Shown here: piece by piece, positions 4,572-5,702 of the stretch | Numbering within the stretch: the stretch's first letter is position 1 | Layout of the letters: each line of letters starts with the position of its first letter | NCBI GenBank assembly: GCA_022561095.1 | Contig: JADFRV010000146.1 | Span: forward strand, 1-5,702 | DNA: 5,702 nt | Source: Chloroflexota bacterium | Lineage (GTDB): Bacteria; Chloroflexota; Dehalococcoidia; SM23-28-2; RBG-16-64-32 | Reading direction: 5' to 3' | Translations under genes and position numbers: made by a program | The notes under the pieces: model-generated | Database searches by the model: none | Seen by the model: only the letters and a program-made list of their open reading frames with translations | What the model was told of the DNA's origin: nothing

Positions 4572-5702
4572 CTACCCGCCAGCGTCTACGATACGGAGGA
4601 AGCGGTGCTTGCCGACGCGGATGACCATGCCGGGTTCCAAGGGGTTCAGATTGGAAGCAATCTTCCGGCCGTTAATCTCAACGGCTCCCTGCTTGATCAG
4701 TCTACGGGCTTCAGAAAGGCTCGACGCAAGACCGTATGTGTGGATAGCAGACCCAAGATCATAAGTCTGGATTCCGGCCTCCCGCGAGCTTGGGCTAATC
4801 TTAGCCTTTGGCAAGGCACTCAGCGGCACCTCAATCGCTTCCTCCGGCAGCTCGCGCTTGCGGAAGGTACGCACGAAGTCCTCCTCCGAGTCCACCGCCG
4901 CCGCATCGCTATGGAACTGGGCGACGATGTCGCGGGCGAGGCGCATCTTGTGGTCCATGGGGTTGGCGCTGCGCTTTTCGACGGCCTTGCGGATAGAGGT
5001 GAGCTCATCATCCGGCACATCGGTTAGGAGCTCGAAGTAGTCCGCAATCAGCGTGTCGGGGATGGACATGAGCTTGCCGTACATATCGTGTGGCGGGTCA
5101 TCGATGGCGATGAAGTTGCCCAGGGACTGGCTCATCTTCTGCGTGCCGTCCAGGCCGACGAGCAGCGGCATAATCATGACAACCTGCGGCTGCTGTCCCT
5201 CTATTTTCTGCAAGTCGCGGCCGACGAGATTGTTGAACGTCTGATCGGTGCCGCCGAGTTCGACGTCCGCCTCGATGCACACGCTGTCCCAGCCCTGCAT
5301 CAATGGATAGAGCAGCTCGTGGATGCCGATTTCCTGCTCGGCTTTGAAGCGCTTCTCGAAGGTGTCGCGTTCGAGCATGCGGGCGACGGTCTTCTTGCTG
5401 GCCAGCCGCAGCACGTCGGCGAAGTTCATCTTGGCCAGCCATTCGCTGTTGGAGCGGACCTCCAGCTTGTCGGGCGACAGGTCCAGCACCTTGCCGGCCT
5501 GGTCGAGATAGGTCTGGGCATTGGCTTTGATTTGCTCGGGCGAGAGCATCGGGCGTGTCGCGTTGCGGCCGGAAGGGTCGCCGACCATGGCGGTGTAGTC
5601 GCCGATGATCAGCACACCCTTATGCCCGAGGTCTTGAAACTGCCGCAGCTTGCCCAGCACGACCGTGTGGCCGAGATGGATGTCCGGCGCGGTCGGGTCC
5701 AT
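4572..5702 (-). CDS. tyrS: Tyrosyl-tRNA synthetase, 5' end cut by window edge
   Basis: The visible 376 residues run from the right edge of the window to a TAG stop. They begin at DPTAPDIHLGH, which holds the class I HIGH-type signature (HLGH, 9-12). Next come GDYTAMVGDPSGR (34-46), GGTDQTFNNLVGRDLQ (150-165) in the tyrosine-binding core, and the KMSKS-type loop as KMSQS (189-193). An S4 RNA-binding domain occupies about 316-373 (SLSEARRLIKQGAVEINGRK). This matches the TyrRS branch often called TyrS2/TyrZ, which has DPTAPDIHLGH and KMSxS; such proteins are about 400-430 residues, so roughly 30-45 N-terminal residues lie outside. The methionine at the edge is internal, since the motif is normally preceded by a conserved glycine-containing strand. 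The enzyme attaches tyrosine to tRNA-Tyr in the cytoplasm using ATP. Any T-box or promoter upstream is not visible. All motifs look intact. Confidence 0.96.
   Translation of the reverse strand: MDPTAPDIHLGHTVVLGKLRQFQDLGHKGVLIIGDYTAMVGDPSGRNATRPMLSPEQIKANAQTYLDQAGKVLDLSPDKLEVRSNSEWLAKMNFADVLRLASKKTVARMLERDTFEKRFKAEQEIGIHELLYPLMQGWDSVCIEADVELGGTDQTFNNLVGRDLQKIEGQQPQVVMIMPLLVGLDGTQKMSQSLGNFIAIDDPPHDMYGKLMSIPDTLIADYFELLTDVPDDELTSIRKAVEKRSANPMDHKMRLARDIVAQFHSDAAAVDSEEDFVRTFRKRELPEEAIEVPLSALPKAKISPSSREAGIQTYDLGSAIHTYGLASSLSEARRLIKQGAVEINGRKIASNLNPLEPGMVIRVGKHRFLRIVDAGG

Noticed and set aside
4341..5027. Plus-strand reading frame of 228 residues
   Set aside because: It runs antisense across the NTF2-like leader and the C-terminal half of tyrS, both well supported. 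It has no ribosome binding site and a low-complexity product.

Overview
This window looks like chromosomal DNA from a GC-rich bacterium. The elongation factor resembles the EF-G-like (EF-G2) proteins I associate with Chloroflexota and Actinobacteria. A Chloroflexota (Dehalococcoidia-like) source is my best guess. It rests only on protein flavour and base composition, because no rRNA or other phylogenetic marker is present. No tRNA, rRNA, insertion sequence or CRISPR array is visible.

Layout, left to right. (1) Positions 1-382, minus strand: an Lrp/AsnC-family regulator cut by the left edge, with a near-consensus promoter (429-457) and an AT-rich palindrome behind it. (2) 523-1865, minus strand: a two-gene operon. 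An ECF sigma factor (1257-1865) is followed, with a one-base stop/start overlap, by a 244-residue protein (523-1257). That protein joins a zinc-binding anti-sigma domain to a complete O6-alkylguanine-DNA alkyltransferase (Ogt/MGMT type). (3) 1866-2006: a divergent intergenic region carrying the promoter and ribosome binding site for the next gene. (4) 2007-4064, plus strand: a full-length EF-G paralogue whose G domain lacks the usual catalytic histidine. (5) 4077-4382, minus strand: a small NTF2/SnoaL-like protein convergent with EF-G2. It has its own strong promoter and a perfect 22-bp palindrome in its leader. (6) 4572-5702, minus strand: tyrosyl-tRNA synthetase, cut by the right edge at its N-terminus.

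The most interesting item is the sigma/anti-sigma-alkyltransferase pair. One polypeptide carries a domain that normally holds a sigma factor inactive and a suicide DNA-repair domain that irreversibly takes an alkyl group on a cysteine. This suggests a one-step alkylation switch: repair of alkylated DNA would modify the anti-sigma factor, release the sigma factor and induce the operon. It would parallel Ada logically but use different parts. The architecture is read from the sequence; the switching mechanism is inference. The other genes (Lrp, EF-G2, NTF2-like, TyrS) show no evident functional link to this pair.
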